Part shown: in pieces, positions 42,511 through 51,345 of the stretch
How positions within the stretch are numbered: position 1 is the stretch's first letter
Layout of the letters: each line of letters starts with the position of its first letter
Source of the DNA: JBEBVQ01 sp964527735
GTDB lineage: Bacteria; Bacteroidota; Bacteroidia; Chitinophagales; Chitinophagaceae
Direction of reading: 5' to 3'
DNA length: 64,000 bases
Assembly: GCA_964527735.1 (NCBI GenBank)
Contig: CAZGPG010000001.1
Span: 186,001 to 250,000, forward strand
The notes under the pieces: generated by a model
What the model was told of the DNA's origin: nothing
Databases searched by the model: none
The model's input: only the letters and a program-made list of their open reading frames with translations
Program-made: the position numbers and the translations under genes

Positions 42511-44673
42511 ATGACCATGTGGGGATTCATGAAGCATAAAATTCTTATACCGCTGATTATCATCGCGGCGCTCGCCGCATTTTTTTCGTTCAGGTACAGC
42601 AGGGAGTCGGAGCATGATGATCAGCATAAGGTGCTGATCATGCAGACGGTGATGAAGACCATCATGGAAGGGCATTTTTCCCCGCGGCCCGTAGACGATT
42701 CATTTTCCTACCGCACCTGGCATAAAATGCTGGATAATCTGGATTATGAAAAGAAGTTCTTTACCCGACAGGAAGTAAACAAGTTGAAAAAACATGAATT
42801 TGCTATCGACGACCAGGTAAAGGAAGGCTCTCTTGTTTTCTATGAGCAAATCAATGGCATGTTTACCAAAAGCCTGGACCGCGCAGCAGAATATTATACA
42901 GAACTGTTGAAAAAGCCTTTTACGTTTGATTCGGAGGAATACATACAACTTTACGGAGAGAACCTGGATTTCCCCGCTGATGAACGCGCTTTAAAAGACC
43001 GCTGGCGTAAATACCTTAAATACCGGGTATTGGCAAAGTATGTAGAGCTGAAAGACGACCGTGATAAAAGTAAAGACAGCACGGGAAATGCCGCTAAAAC
43101 CGACGAACAGCTTGAATCCGAAGCCCGGGAAAGTATTGGCAAGAACCTCGATAATTATTTTAAAAGGTTACGCAAGATTGATCATAATCAGCGATTTGCA
43201 ATATATGTCAGTGCGCTGACCAATAGTGAAGATCCGCATACGGATTATATGCCGCCGAAAGACAAACAGCGTTTTGATGAAGTAATGTCCGGTACATTTT
43301 TCGGCATCGGAGCACAGTTGCGCGAAGAAGACGGAAAGATAAAAGTAGCGGCTATCATCACCGGCAGTCCTTGCTGGAAGCAGGGTGAGCTGAAGGCAAA
43401 TGATGAGATCATCAAAGTAGCGCAGGGTAATAAGGAACCTGTGGACATACAAGGCTATGAAATAGACGATGCCGTGCAGCTCATCCGGGGCAAAAAAGGC
43501 ACCGAAGTACGCCTTACTGTAAAGAAAGTGGACGGCTCCATCAAGGTCATCCCGATTATACGGGGTGAAGTGATGCTTGAAGAAGTGTTTGCGAAGTCTG
43601 CGATTATTCAGAGCAGCGGAGGCCCGGTGGGGTATATATACCTCCCGGAATTTTACTCCGACTTTCAGCATATCAATGGGCGCAGATGCGCGGAAGATGT
43701 GGCCATCGAAGTACAGAAGCTGAAAGGAGCGGGTGTGAAAGGAATTATCCTCGATCTCCGGTATAACGGAGGCGGATCGCTCAGCGATGTGGTGGATATG
43801 GCGGGTCATTTTATTGATCAGGGGCCGGTGGTACAGGTGAAAAGCAGCCATGCGGCGCCAATGGTGCTTAAGAACAATGCATCGGGCCTGTTGTATGACG
43901 GCCCGCTGGCGATTATGGTCAATGAAGGCAGCGCGTCTGCTTCCGAAATTCTGGCTGCAGCCATGCAGGATTATAAGCGGGCAGTTGTTGTAGGCGCTAC
44001 TACCTTCGGGAAGGGTACGGTACAGAAAATCGTTTCGCTCGATGATTTTGTAGATCCTGTAAAGCGTGTGCGCCTGCGTTCGAGCGGGGCAACCCTGGGC
44101 TCCCTGAAGATCACGATTCAGAAATTCTACCGGGTAAATGGAGGTTCTACCCAGCTCAAAGGTGTAACGCCCGACATTGAACTCCCTAACCCTTATGCCC
44201 GGATCAACGTGGGTGAGCGTCGCGATAAATCGGCATTGCCCTGGGATGAGATCAGGCCGGCTACTTATCTGCCGGTGAGCAATCCGGTGGATGTCGCAGA
44301 GCTTGCTGCCAATAGCAACAAGCGCGTTGATGCAAGCCAGACATTTTCCCTGATCCGGGAAAATGCAGAAAGGCTCAGTAAGAAAGAACAGGATAATACC
44401 TATCCGCTTAATGAAACGGCGTTCCGGCAGGAACGGAAGGAAGTAAATGCCATATCCGAAAAACTGGAAGAGTTGGAGAAGAAAGGAACACCGTTTGAGA
44501 TCATTAATCTCAGGGATGATCTTTCCAGGATCAACCGTGACAGTGCTTCCATTGCTAAAAATGAAGACTGGCTCAAAAATCTCAAGAAGGATATTTACCT
44601 GTCGGAGACCGTTAACATCATCAATGACCTGCACCGGCAAAGCGCTGTTAATATGGCTACCGGGAAGAAATAA
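42511..44673 (+). CDS. prc: Carboxy-terminal processing protease (Tsp/Prc type)
   Basis: About 720 residues; starts at 42511, 42517 or 42529 are all possible, each before a membrane anchor (KILIPLIIIAALAAFF). After an N-terminal helical region comes a PDZ domain (FFGIGAQLREEDGKIKVAAI, PCWKQGELKANDEI) and an S41 peptidase core: GIILDLRYNGGG, catalytic Ser476 in EGSASASE and Lys501 in FGKGTVQ. The 25-residue spacing equals that of E. coli Tsp (S430/K455). The C-terminal DUF3340-like helical tail is present. It degrades or trims envelope proteins from the C-terminus. Confidence 0.93.
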   Translation: MTMWGFMKHKILIPLIIIAALAAFFSFRYSRESEHDDQHKVLIMQTVMKTIMEGHFSPRPVDDSFSYRTWHKMLDNLDYEKKFFTRQEVNKLKKHEFAIDDQVKEGSLVFYEQINGMFTKSLDRAAEYYTELLKKPFTFDSEEYIQLYGENLDFPADERALKDRWRKYLKYRVLAKYVELKDDRDKSKDSTGNAAKTDEQLESEARESIGKNLDNYFKRLRKIDHNQRFAIYVSALTNSEDPHTDYMPPKDKQRFDEVMSGTFFGIGAQLREEDGKIKVAAIITGSPCWKQGELKANDEIIKVAQGNKEPVDIQGYEIDDAVQLIRGKKGTEVRLTVKKVDGSIKVIPIIRGEVMLEEVFAKSAIIQSSGGPVGYIYLPEFYSDFQHINGRRCAEDVAIEVQKLKGAGVKGIILDLRYNGGGSLSDVVDMAGHFIDQGPVVQVKSSHAAPMVLKNNASGLLYDGPLAIMVNEGSASASEILAAAMQDYKRAVVVGATTFGKGTVQKIVSLDDFVDPVKRVRLRSSGATLGSLKITIQKFYRVNGGSTQLKGVTPDIELPNPYARINVGERRDKSALPWDEIRPATYLPVSNPVDVAELAANSNKRVDASQTFSLIRENAERLSKKEQDNTYPLNETAFRQERKEVNAISEKLEELEKKGTPFEIINLRDDLSRINRDSASIAKNEDWLKNLKKDIYLSETVNIINDLHRQSAVNMATGKK

Positions 44674-44697
44674 TATGCGACCGGCAGGTGTTTTGTG

Positions 44698-44705
44698 TAC
44701 CTTTG
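44698..44705 (+). promoter_or_regulatory. -7 element before the DUF5683 gene
   Basis: TACCTTTG followed by CC, 22 bp before the ATG at 44728. No TTTG at the right distance upstream. Confidence 0.5.
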
Positions 44706-44727
44706 CCGCCCATAAGATTGCTGCCTG

Positions 44728-45351
44728 ATGGTGAGCCTATTGCGGAAAATATTCTTTTGCCTGGTTGTAACAGCCGGTTGTGTGCCGTATTCCGTACAGG
44801 CACAGTTGCTGCCGGATAGCTTGCAAGATGAGAAGACCGTGCTTGCGCCAGTTGACAGCAGCAGCTTGGCCGGTAGTGTTCTTTTGCAGGATGATACTGC
44901 GGTGCTGGCGCCCGTCCCTTTTCAGCCCAATGCCAAAAAAGCAGCACTGTATTCCGGGATATTCCCGGGGCTGGGCCATGCCTATGTACGTCAGTATTGG
45001 AAGCTGCCCATCATTTATGCCGGCGCAGGAGCGGCTGCTTATTTCATTACCCTGAACCTCGACAAGTACCGCACTTATCGGAAAGCCTATATTGCCCGCC
45101 TGAGCGGAGAGCCGGACGAGTACGATTATCTGACTGATACAGATCTGCAGGTGCTGCAGGATGGGTACAAGCGCAACCTTGATATGGCAGTGCTGTTCAG
45201 TGCGCTGGGCTATACTGTCCAGATACTGGATGCACTTGCGGCCGCTCATTTGAAGAACTTCGACATTTCCGAAGACATCAGCCTGCGTTTTCAGCCTATG
45301 TCTGCACCCAACGGAGGCATCGGGTGGGGCGTAGCGGTGCTTTTTAAGTGA
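44728..45351 (+). CDS. DUF5683 membrane protein
   Basis: 207 residues. A signal peptide (FFCLVVTAGCVPYSVQAQ) precedes a low-complexity linker. The core matches DUF5683: PNAKKAALYSGIFPGLGHAY, then YWKLPIIYAGAGAAAYFI, a membrane segment, RTYRKAY and MAVLFSALGYTVQILDALAAAH. The family is common in Bacteroidota and of unknown function; it often lies in envelope-related loci. It ends with an inverted repeat region before pcm. Confidence 0.85.
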   Translation: MVSLLRKIFFCLVVTAGCVPYSVQAQLLPDSLQDEKTVLAPVDSSSLAGSVLLQDDTAVLAPVPFQPNAKKAALYSGIFPGLGHAYVRQYWKLPIIYAGAGAAAYFITLNLDKYRTYRKAYIARLSGEPDEYDYLTDTDLQVLQDGYKRNLDMAVLFSALGYTVQILDALAAAHLKNFDISEDISLRFQPMSAPNGGIGWGVAVLFK

Positions 45352-45354
45352 GCC

Positions 45355-45417
45355 AATTAGCTGATGTGCAGATTAGCTAATGTCTGTCGCGAGAGATCAT
45401 TAGCACATCAGCTAATT
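45355..45417. repeat. 15-bp inverted repeat containing 8-bp tandem units
   Basis: Arms AATTAGCTGATGTGC (45355-45369) and its exact complement (45403-45417) lie between the DUF5683 gene and pcm. Within the left side, from 45356, four 8-bp units alternate between ATTAGCTx and ATGTGCAx/ATGTCTGT. The arms could act as a terminator stem; the units show an 8-bp period. Confidence 0.65.
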
Positions 45418-45435
45418 AATACTAACTTTGCTATT

Positions 45436-46104
45436 ATGCTACACAGCAAAGAAAGAGACGACGATTACCGGCACAAAGGACTTAGAAAACAATTAGTTAC
45501 AACACTCCGGGAAAAAGGTATCTACGACGAACAGGTACTCGCAGCCATCGGAGCGATCCCACGGCATTTTTTTCTTGATCCTGCCTTCGAGCGGGTTGCT
45601 TATGAAGACCGGGCATTCCCGATTGTAGCACAGCAAACCATATCACAGCCATATACGGTTGCGTACCAGTCACAGCTGCTGGAAATAAAAAAGTTTGACA
45701 AAGTGCTGGAGATCGGCACGGGAAGCGCCTATCAGGCATGTGTGCTCGCAGAGCTGGGCGCTATGGTCTACACGATCGAACGCCAGAAGGCATTGTATGA
45801 TTTTATCAGCAGGTTTTTCTTCCTGAAAAAATATCCCAATGTAAAGCGATTCTACGGAGACGGTTATGAAGGACTTCCGTCCTATGCACCTTTCGATAAG
45901 ATCATCATCACGGCAGCAGCGCCATTTATCCCTCCGAAACTGGTAGAACAATTGAAGCCGGGTGGCATCATGGTAGTGCCGGTGGGCAATGAAGAAGGCC
46001 AGAAAATGATGCGGATTACAAAAGACAGACAGGGGAATGTACAGGAGGAGGAGCTCGGTGATTTCAGCTTCGTGCCGATGCTGACCGGGCGGAATAACAA
46101 GTAA
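45436..46104 (+). CDS. pcm: Protein-L-isoaspartate O-methyltransferase
   Basis: 222 residues from the ATG at 45436; the longer frame starts inside the inverted repeat. RHFFLDPAFERVAYEDRAFP, IVAQQTISQPYTVAYQ, the SAM-binding VLEIGTGSAYQACVLAELG and the C-terminal LKPGGIMVVPVG are diagnostic. It repairs isoaspartyl residues in aged proteins using SAM. It converges with queG, with 4 bp between the stops. Confidence 0.95.
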   Translation: MLHSKERDDDYRHKGLRKQLVTTLREKGIYDEQVLAAIGAIPRHFFLDPAFERVAYEDRAFPIVAQQTISQPYTVAYQSQLLEIKKFDKVLEIGTGSAYQACVLAELGAMVYTIERQKALYDFISRFFFLKKYPNVKRFYGDGYEGLPSYAPFDKIIITAAAPFIPPKLVEQLKPGGIMVVPVGNEEGQKMMRITKDRQGNVQEEELGDFSFVPMLTGRNNK

Positions 46105-46108
46105 GGGA

Positions 46109-47044
46109 TTACAGGTCTTCGCTCCGGATCAGTTTCAGATTCCGCTGTATGCCCCGCCATTTGGTGCGTTTGAGCGGAGAGTCTTTAAGAAGGGTGCGAA
46201 AGGCTTCCTCATCCATATGTTCCCACTCCTGCAGGGAAAGGTTGAGCATACCCGGGACGGGGGTAAACCCCGGTTCGTTGTGCGGACGCGAAAAACGGTT
46301 CCAGGGACATACATCCTGGCATATATCACAGCCAAACATCCAGCCTTCCATCTTGTCGTGAAATTCAGACGGGATCATGGCGTCTTTCAGCTCGATTGTA
46401 AGGTAGGAAATACATTTGCTCCCGTCTATCACTGTCGGGCTTATGATGGCGTCCGTAGGGCAGGTATCTATGCACCGGGTGCAGGTACCGCAATGATCTG
46501 TCTGGAAAGGAGCGTCCGGAATCAACTCCAGGTCGGTGATCAGCGTAGCGAGAAATAAGAATGAGCCGGAATCTTTGGTAAGCAGGTTACCGTTTTTACC
46601 CACCCATCCCAGGCCGCTGTGCACCGCCCAGCTACGCTCCAGGACGGGTGCGCTGTCTACAAACCCGCGTCCCGCTACTTCGCCTATATTTTCTTTGATG
46701 TATTGCAGCAGCAGGTTCAGTTTTTCACGGATCACATAATGATAATCCTTGCCCCAGGCATATTTGGCTATATGAGGCGTATCGGGGCCTTTTTGTTCGG
46801 CAGGATAATAATTCATCATCAGTGTAATGACCGATTGGGCGCCCGGCACCAGCTTGCGGGGATCCGTACGCAGCTCAAAATGGTTTTCCATGTACTGCAT
46901 CTTGCCATGAAATCCTTTGTTTAACCATTTCTCTAACCGGCGCGCGTCATCGTCCAGTGGTCCGGCAACAGCAAAGCCACAGGCATCAAAGCCAAGCCTT
47001 AAGGCTTCTGCTTTGATCATTTCGGTATGTTTAGCTCTTTTCAA
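46109..47044 (-). CDS. queG: Epoxyqueuosine reductase
   Basis: 311 residues, the short form without the C-terminal HEAT repeats of some homologues. The cobalamin-dependent enzyme reduces epoxyqueuosine in tRNA to queuosine. Two [4Fe-4S] ferredoxin motifs are visible: CGTCTRCIDTCPTD and CDICQDVCPWN. The N-terminal LRLGFDACGFA and GKNGNLLTKDSGSFLFLATL are also typical. An ATG at 47020 is an alternative start. It overlaps the YigZ-family gene by 14 bp. With queA at 11402 it covers the last two steps of queuosine synthesis. Confidence 0.95.
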   Translation of the reverse strand: MKRAKHTEMIKAEALRLGFDACGFAVAGPLDDDARRLEKWLNKGFHGKMQYMENHFELRTDPRKLVPGAQSVITLMMNYYPAEQKGPDTPHIAKYAWGKDYHYVIREKLNLLLQYIKENIGEVAGRGFVDSAPVLERSWAVHSGLGWVGKNGNLLTKDSGSFLFLATLITDLELIPDAPFQTDHCGTCTRCIDTCPTDAIISPTVIDGSKCISYLTIELKDAMIPSEFHDKMEGWMFGCDICQDVCPWNRFSRPHNEPGFTPVPGMLNLSLQEWEHMDEEAFRTLLKDSPLKRTKWRGIQRNLKLIRSEDL

Positions 47045-47654
47045 TTTTTACACCCCGGATTTCAGAAAGTCTTTTGATATATGCCGCTGCATGCACCTTT
47101 GGAATGCCCGTTCGGATACGGCAGAAAAGTTGTAAGTCCTGCTCATAGATCGTCCCTTCAGATTGCCGGATTAAATGAAGTACTTCTCCCATAACCGGAT
47201 AATCAAAATCCAGCACAATTACTTCCTCAATCCATTTTTCTATTACCTCCGCCTGTGCAAGTGCATCGGCAGTAACAGTTTTATAAGCGTTGATCAGTCC
47301 GGGTATACCCAGCAACGTGCCTCCGAAATAACGTACCACAACCACCAGTATATCCGTCAATTCCTGGCTGTCTATCTGGCCCAGTATTGGCCGGCCGGCG
47401 CTTCCTGAGGGCTCGCCGTCATCATTCGCGCGGTATTCTGTTTTGTCAGTGCCGGTCCGGTAGGCAAAGCAATGATGCACCGCTTTGGGATGTTCTTTTT
47501 TTAATGACTGCACATGTGCTTTAACCTCTTGTACGGAACGTACAGGAAAGGTGAAAGCAAGAAATTTGCTGCCCCTGTCGCGAAGCTCTGCCGTCGTAGA
47601 GGCGGATGTGGTTTTGTATTTGTACTCCTGTTCGTTCAAATCAGATCCTTTCAT
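47031..47654 (-). CDS. YigZ/IMPACT family protein
   Basis: 207 residues from the ATG at 47654; the frame upstream (to 47765) overlaps ribD and is not conserved. TAELRDRGSKFLAFTFPVRS, HHCFAYRTG, NDDGEPSGSAGRPILGQI and VVRYFGGTLLGIPGLINAY are the UPF0029 N-terminal domain shared with the eukaryotic translation regulator IMPACT. The C-terminal ferredoxin-like domain (DUF1949) is present. Its role in bacteria is not settled. The start lies 8 bp after the ribD stop; the set ribD, yigZ, queG reads as one transcript. Confidence 0.9.
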   Translation of the reverse strand: MKGSDLNEQEYKYKTTSASTTAELRDRGSKFLAFTFPVRSVQEVKAHVQSLKKEHPKAVHHCFAYRTGTDKTEYRANDDGEPSGSAGRPILGQIDSQELTDILVVVVRYFGGTLLGIPGLINAYKTVTADALAQAEVIEKWIEEVIVLDFDYPVMGEVLHLIRQSEGTIYEQDLQLFCRIRTGIPKVHAAAYIKRLSEIRGVKIEKS

Positions 47655-47661
47655 TTCCAAC

Positions 47662-48735
47662 TTAGATAGCGCTCCTTGCTTCCACACCGGAAAACAACAT
47701 GTGTTGATGAGCAAAAACCTGCAACTTGTCATCTGCAAGCTGTGTTTGCCAAAGCGGTTTGGCATTTTGCAGTACAGGTGCAGCGATGCCGGCGCTCAGG
47801 GTATGGCTTGCCGTAAATATCCGTGCTTCGTTCCACAGGTTGCTTGTTATAAAGCTCTGCAGTAGTGTCGCCCCTCCTTCCACGAGCAAAGACAATTTGT
47901 TGTGGGTGTACAATTCTTGCAGCAATGACGGCAGCAAATTGTCATTAAAGGGCAACTGCAGATAACGGATATTTCCATCCTGCGATGAGCGCAACTCATT
48001 TATAATCCAGGTAGGAGCTTCTTCATTAAAAAGATGTATCGCAGCAGGTAATTGCAATTGTCTGTCCAGCACGATACGCAGTGGCTGCGGTCCTTGCCAC
48101 AGGCGGGCGGTAAGGCGTGGATTATCATTCAGGGCAGTACGGTAGCCAACCATGATGGCAGCTTCTTCGGTACGCCATTTGTGTACCAGATGCCGGCTGT
48201 GTGCATTGGATATTGCATATCTGCTTCTGTCTTCAGGAGCGATATGGCCATCTGCTGTTGCCGCCCATTTAAGCACGATGTAAGGGCGTTTGTGTTCATG
48301 AAAATAAAAGAAGCGCCGGTTAAGCCATCGGCCTTCTGCTTCGCAGATACCTGTGATGACGCGTACGCCGTGTTCACGCAGCTGTTTTATCCCGGTTCCG
48401 TTTACGCTTTCAAAAGGGTCGGTGTTGGTGACCACAACGTCGCGTATGCCTTCCTGTACGACCCTTGCCGCACAGGGTGGGGTGTTGCCGTGATGTGTGC
48501 AAGGCTCAAGATTTACATACAATGTGCTTTCCGGGATCAGATGCCTGTCTTCAGGCAATACGGAGTCGATACAGTCTGTTTCGGCATGAGCTATACCGTA
48601 TCTGCGGTGAAATCCTTCGCCTATGATCCGGTTGTTGTGCACCAGCACTGCGCCCACCATCGGGTTGGGAGCGGCATTTCCGCCGGCCATGTTTGCCAGT
48701 TTCAGACACCGGCGCATATATTGTTCATGCGGCAT
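47662..48735 (-). CDS. ribD: Bifunctional riboflavin biosynthesis deaminase/reductase
   Basis: 357 residues. The deaminase domain has the zinc motif HAE at 50-52 and C79 and C88 in EPCTHHGNTPPC. The reductase domain starts near 145 (RPYIVLKWAATADGHIA) and holds SRHLVHKWRTEEAAIMVGY and VEGGATLLQSF. It converts the pyrimidine product of GTP cyclohydrolase II to 5-amino-6-ribitylaminouracil phosphate. Other rib genes are absent from the window. It is first of three minus-strand genes; a TAACTTTA string (48741-48748) may be its -7 box. Confidence 0.95.
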   Translation of the reverse strand: MPHEQYMRRCLKLANMAGGNAAPNPMVGAVLVHNNRIIGEGFHRRYGIAHAETDCIDSVLPEDRHLIPESTLYVNLEPCTHHGNTPPCAARVVQEGIRDVVVTNTDPFESVNGTGIKQLREHGVRVITGICEAEGRWLNRRFFYFHEHKRPYIVLKWAATADGHIAPEDRSRYAISNAHSRHLVHKWRTEEAAIMVGYRTALNDNPRLTARLWQGPQPLRIVLDRQLQLPAAIHLFNEEAPTWIINELRSSQDGNIRYLQLPFNDNLLPSLLQELYTHNKLSLLVEGGATLLQSFITSNLWNEARIFTASHTLSAGIAAPVLQNAKPLWQTQLADDKLQVFAHQHMLFSGVEARSAI

Positions 48736-48849
48736 GGCTGTAAAGTTAGTTCAGAAAAAGGGGAAGGCAGATATATATCACTTATGGAAACAGTATCTAT
48801 TTTTAGTTGGATCAATTCAAAGTGATTATCACATTGCAGATCAGCTGGG

Positions 48850-49827
48850 TTAAGAACTGCCGTGTTTGACGTCGTTCCACACATTCTCTTCCGTCCATAT
48901 CACTTGCTGCTTAAAAGGAGCCTGCCGCTCCGGGCATGGATCTACGGTACACAAGCTGCATTGGAAGGGCATACAGGCGTCGATATGCACAAAGAGTTCT
49001 ACTTTGTTTCCGAAATGGCTTTGTATCAACGTTTCCAGCGCATGGATCTCTTTATCGGCATCTATAACCAGATAATACCAGGGAACTGTGAGATGTGCAT
49101 CTATATGCAGGTTGGAGCCATGCTGGATCACGCGGAAATTATGCAGGTCTATCCATTGCGGCTTCCGGTGATGCTGTAAAAAAACGATCACCTCGCGTGC
49201 CAGCTTCTGATCAGTTTCATCCATAATGCCGGCGAGGGATTTCCGGATCACCTTGTAACCGGTCCGTAGTATCAATACGCCAAGCAAAAGCGCTACAGCG
49301 CTGTCGATCCATTGCCATCCTGTTAGCAGCAACAGGCCCAGTCCAGCCACCACCGCAAAGGTCGACCAGGCATCGGTCAGCAGGTGTTTACCCGCTGCTT
49401 CCAGTGTTGGGGAGCGCTGGCGGACACCTGTACGTACAGCATAGCTGCCCAGGAGAAAATGGATAATGCCTGCAACGACAGATATGACCATCCCTGTGCC
49501 CAGTTGTTCCAGTGTTCCGGGATGAAGCAGGCGATTGACAGCTTCATATATGATGGCCAGGCCGGCAACAATGATAAGTGTGCCTTCAATAGCGGCCGAT
49601 ACAAATTCGGCTTTTCCGTGTCCGTAGGGGTGGTTGGTATCCCTCGGCCTGGCTGCAAATACAATGCTGTACAGCCCGATAAACCCGGCGACCACGTTAA
49701 CAATACTTTCCAGCGCATCCGTGAGGAGCGCAACGGAATGTGTCAGGTGCCATGCCCATAACTTTCCGGCAAGCAATACCAAAGCGGTAAAGGCGATCAG
49801 GCGTTGTATACGGATGGGAGCGGCCAT
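48850..49827 (-). CDS. Cation diffusion facilitator with Cys-rich C-terminus
   Basis: 325 residues with about six membrane segments. HSVALLTDALESIVNVVAGF (metal-site Asp of TM2), NHPYGHGKAEFVSAAIEG and a TM5 region with WIDSAVALLLGVLI match CDF transporters that export Zn2+, Fe2+, Co2+ or Mn2+ in exchange for protons. The cytoplasmic domain at about 215-290 is normal. An extra tail (about 285-325) has CMPFQCSLCTVDPCPE, four cysteines that could bind metal. The ion is not predictable. Confidence 0.9.
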   Translation of the reverse strand: MAAPIRIQRLIAFTALVLLAGKLWAWHLTHSVALLTDALESIVNVVAGFIGLYSIVFAARPRDTNHPYGHGKAEFVSAAIEGTLIIVAGLAIIYEAVNRLLHPGTLEQLGTGMVISVVAGIIHFLLGSYAVRTGVRQRSPTLEAAGKHLLTDAWSTFAVVAGLGLLLLTGWQWIDSAVALLLGVLILRTGYKVIRKSLAGIMDETDQKLAREVIVFLQHHRKPQWIDLHNFRVIQHGSNLHIDAHLTVPWYYLVIDADKEIHALETLIQSHFGNKVELFVHIDACMPFQCSLCTVDPCPERQAPFKQQVIWTEENVWNDVKHGSS

Positions 49828-49891
49828 AGGTCAGCAATGTACGAAAGAAAGCATTGGCATTGGCTCGACATCCGGCAGTGTTGTTTACCCG

Positions 49892-50950
49892 TTAATGATC
49901 CGCTACGTCCCGGATCTTCAGAGGCAATACGTCCGGGTGCAGCCTGAGCGAGTCGAGCGTAGCTTCAGAAAACGGTATCTGCAGCCTGGATCTTACTGCC
50001 CGGGAAGCAAACAGGCCAAGCACATCTTCTCCCTTGAAATTAGTGTAGTTTGGTTTGATCTGGTCACCTGTCAGGCCGCCTGATGCCATCTGGTATTGCC
50101 GGTACGTATACACCTCTTCTGTGGCTGCCCATACAAACATGTCGCAGCTATCAATATAGCGTTCTATACCGGCTGCAGCGGGTTGCATGGCATTGATCAG
50201 GAAGGGGAAAAATTTGCTTTGCTCCACCGACATCGAAAAGCCATCCGCTGTGTAATCGCCGGTGACGAAGGTCCAGTCGACTGAATGGCGCTTTTCTTCA
50301 TCGGTATTGATGTTTTTGTCGACCCAATGGAAACGGATGATCCCTTCGTACAGTCTGCCGTTTGCCGGCGCTCTTAAATTGATCGCAAATTGTCCGTTAG
50401 GTCTGCCTGCATTGACGAAATTCATCCGGAATGCTGTCTGGCGGAATTCAAAAACGGTGAAATCAGTCGGGTCGTCTGCGGGATTGCTGGAAATAATGGA
50501 TGTCTCGGCAGAATCGGTCTTTCCGCTGACGGTATTTTTTATGACCAGCCGGTATCTGTTGGCTGGGTTCAGCGTGTGTTTGTACTTATAGGCGTAGTGA
50601 GGCGTATTGAAAAAAGCGCCCTGTTCTTTAGGGTAGCCTTCTGTGCCCAGGTCCACGCGGGTAAGTACCGTTTCACCGACGACAGCGTTATTGATGTTGA
50701 TTTCCCGGATACGTACATCCAGTGAGCTATAAAAGCTGGAATCAGCGTCTTTCGCCATTTCCAGCGCGCTTTTCGATTCGTCGAGGAATGCCTTCTGAAT
50801 GCGTATATAATGTGCCGTATCAACCATATTCAGCAAACCGTAGGAAACGGTTATTTCTTTGTACGGCGCAGCAATATTAAAGTCTTCAGAGCAGGAGATG
50901 ATGCCTGTTGTCAATGAAAGGGCAAGTATACCACCCAGTATTTTTTTCAT
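49892..50950 (-). CDS. DUF4249-like lipoprotein
   Basis: 352 residues with a lipoprotein signal (MKKILGGILALSLTTGIISC, Cys at 20). FNIAAPYKEITVSYGLLNM, RIQKAFLDESKSALEMAKDA and NRYRLVIKN resemble the DUF4249 family of Bacteroidota outer-membrane-associated lipoproteins, which often accompany TonB-dependent receptors; none is adjacent here. The function is unknown. It stands alone with 250 bp upstream before tRNA-Leu on the other strand. Confidence 0.65.
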   Translation of the reverse strand: MKKILGGILALSLTTGIISCSEDFNIAAPYKEITVSYGLLNMVDTAHYIRIQKAFLDESKSALEMAKDADSSFYSSLDVRIREININNAVVGETVLTRVDLGTEGYPKEQGAFFNTPHYAYKYKHTLNPANRYRLVIKNTVSGKTDSAETSIISSNPADDPTDFTVFEFRQTAFRMNFVNAGRPNGQFAINLRAPANGRLYEGIIRFHWVDKNINTDEEKRHSVDWTFVTGDYTADGFSMSVEQSKFFPFLINAMQPAAAGIERYIDSCDMFVWAATEEVYTYRQYQMASGGLTGDQIKPNYTNFKGEDVLGLFASRAVRSRLQIPFSEATLDSLRLHPDVLPLKIRDVADH

Positions 50951-51120
50951 TCGTTATTACGCTTTCTGTAAAAATCTGAACAAACCTACATTAAAATTAT
51001 GGAAAGTTGACAGTGATGGTTGCGTTCAATTTTAATTTGGAATTATGAAAATGTATTGAGCCGGGAATGGCGGTATTATTCAAATATGCCTATTATTATG
51101 TAAACACTGTCATCATTTTC

Positions 51121-51160
51121 AAATTTTCAAATTCCCAAATTTTCAAATTCCCAATTTCTC
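51121..51160. repeat. Five 8-bp tandem units
   Basis: AAATTTTC and AAATTCCC alternate twice, then a degenerate AATTTCTC, so the period is 8 bp with a 16-bp super-period (exact 16-mer at 51120 and 51136). It lies 25-65 bp before the -7 element of tRNA-Leu(UAG). Confidence 0.75.
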
Positions 51161-51184
51161 TGTTCTGTTTTTCACACAAATACC

Positions 51185-51192
51185 TACCTTTG
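51185..51192 (+). promoter_or_regulatory. -7 element of tRNA-Leu(UAG)
   Basis: TACCTTTG followed by C, ending 11 bp before the tRNA 5' end. The -33 region lacks TTTG at 19 bp; a GTTC occupies that position. Confidence 0.6.
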
Positions 51193-51203
51193 CGTTCCCA
51201 AAT

Positions 51204-51285
51204 GCGGATGTGGTGAAATTGGTAGACACGCCAGACTTAGGATCTGGTGCCGCGAGGCTTGGGGGTTCGAGTCCCTCCATCCGCA
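51204..51285 (+). tRNA. tRNA-Leu (UAG)
   Basis: 82 nt, class II. Acceptor GCGGATG pairs with CATCCGC, discriminator A. D arm GGTGAAATTGGTAGACAC, anticodon loop CTTAGGA (UAG), a variable arm and T arm GGTTCGAGTCC are clear. No CCA is encoded. Confidence 0.98.
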
Positions 51286-51293
51286 CGTATGTT

Positions 51294-51322
51294 CAGCCGG
51301 CTTTTATAGCGGCTGTTTTTTT
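51294..51322 (+). terminator. Intrinsic terminator of tRNA-Leu(UAG)
   Basis: CAGCCG and CGGCTG form a 6-bp stem around a 10-nt loop, followed by seven T residues, 8 nt after the tRNA. Trigger factor starts 23 bp later and therefore needs its own promoter or read-through. Confidence 0.85.
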
Positions 51323-51345
51323 AAACCACAAATAAATAAAAGTGA

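Noticed and set aside
43168..44640. 490-codon frame antisense to the Tsp-type protease
   Set aside because: The plus-strand frame has catalytic Ser/Lys and PDZ motifs; the antisense product has no recognisable feature.
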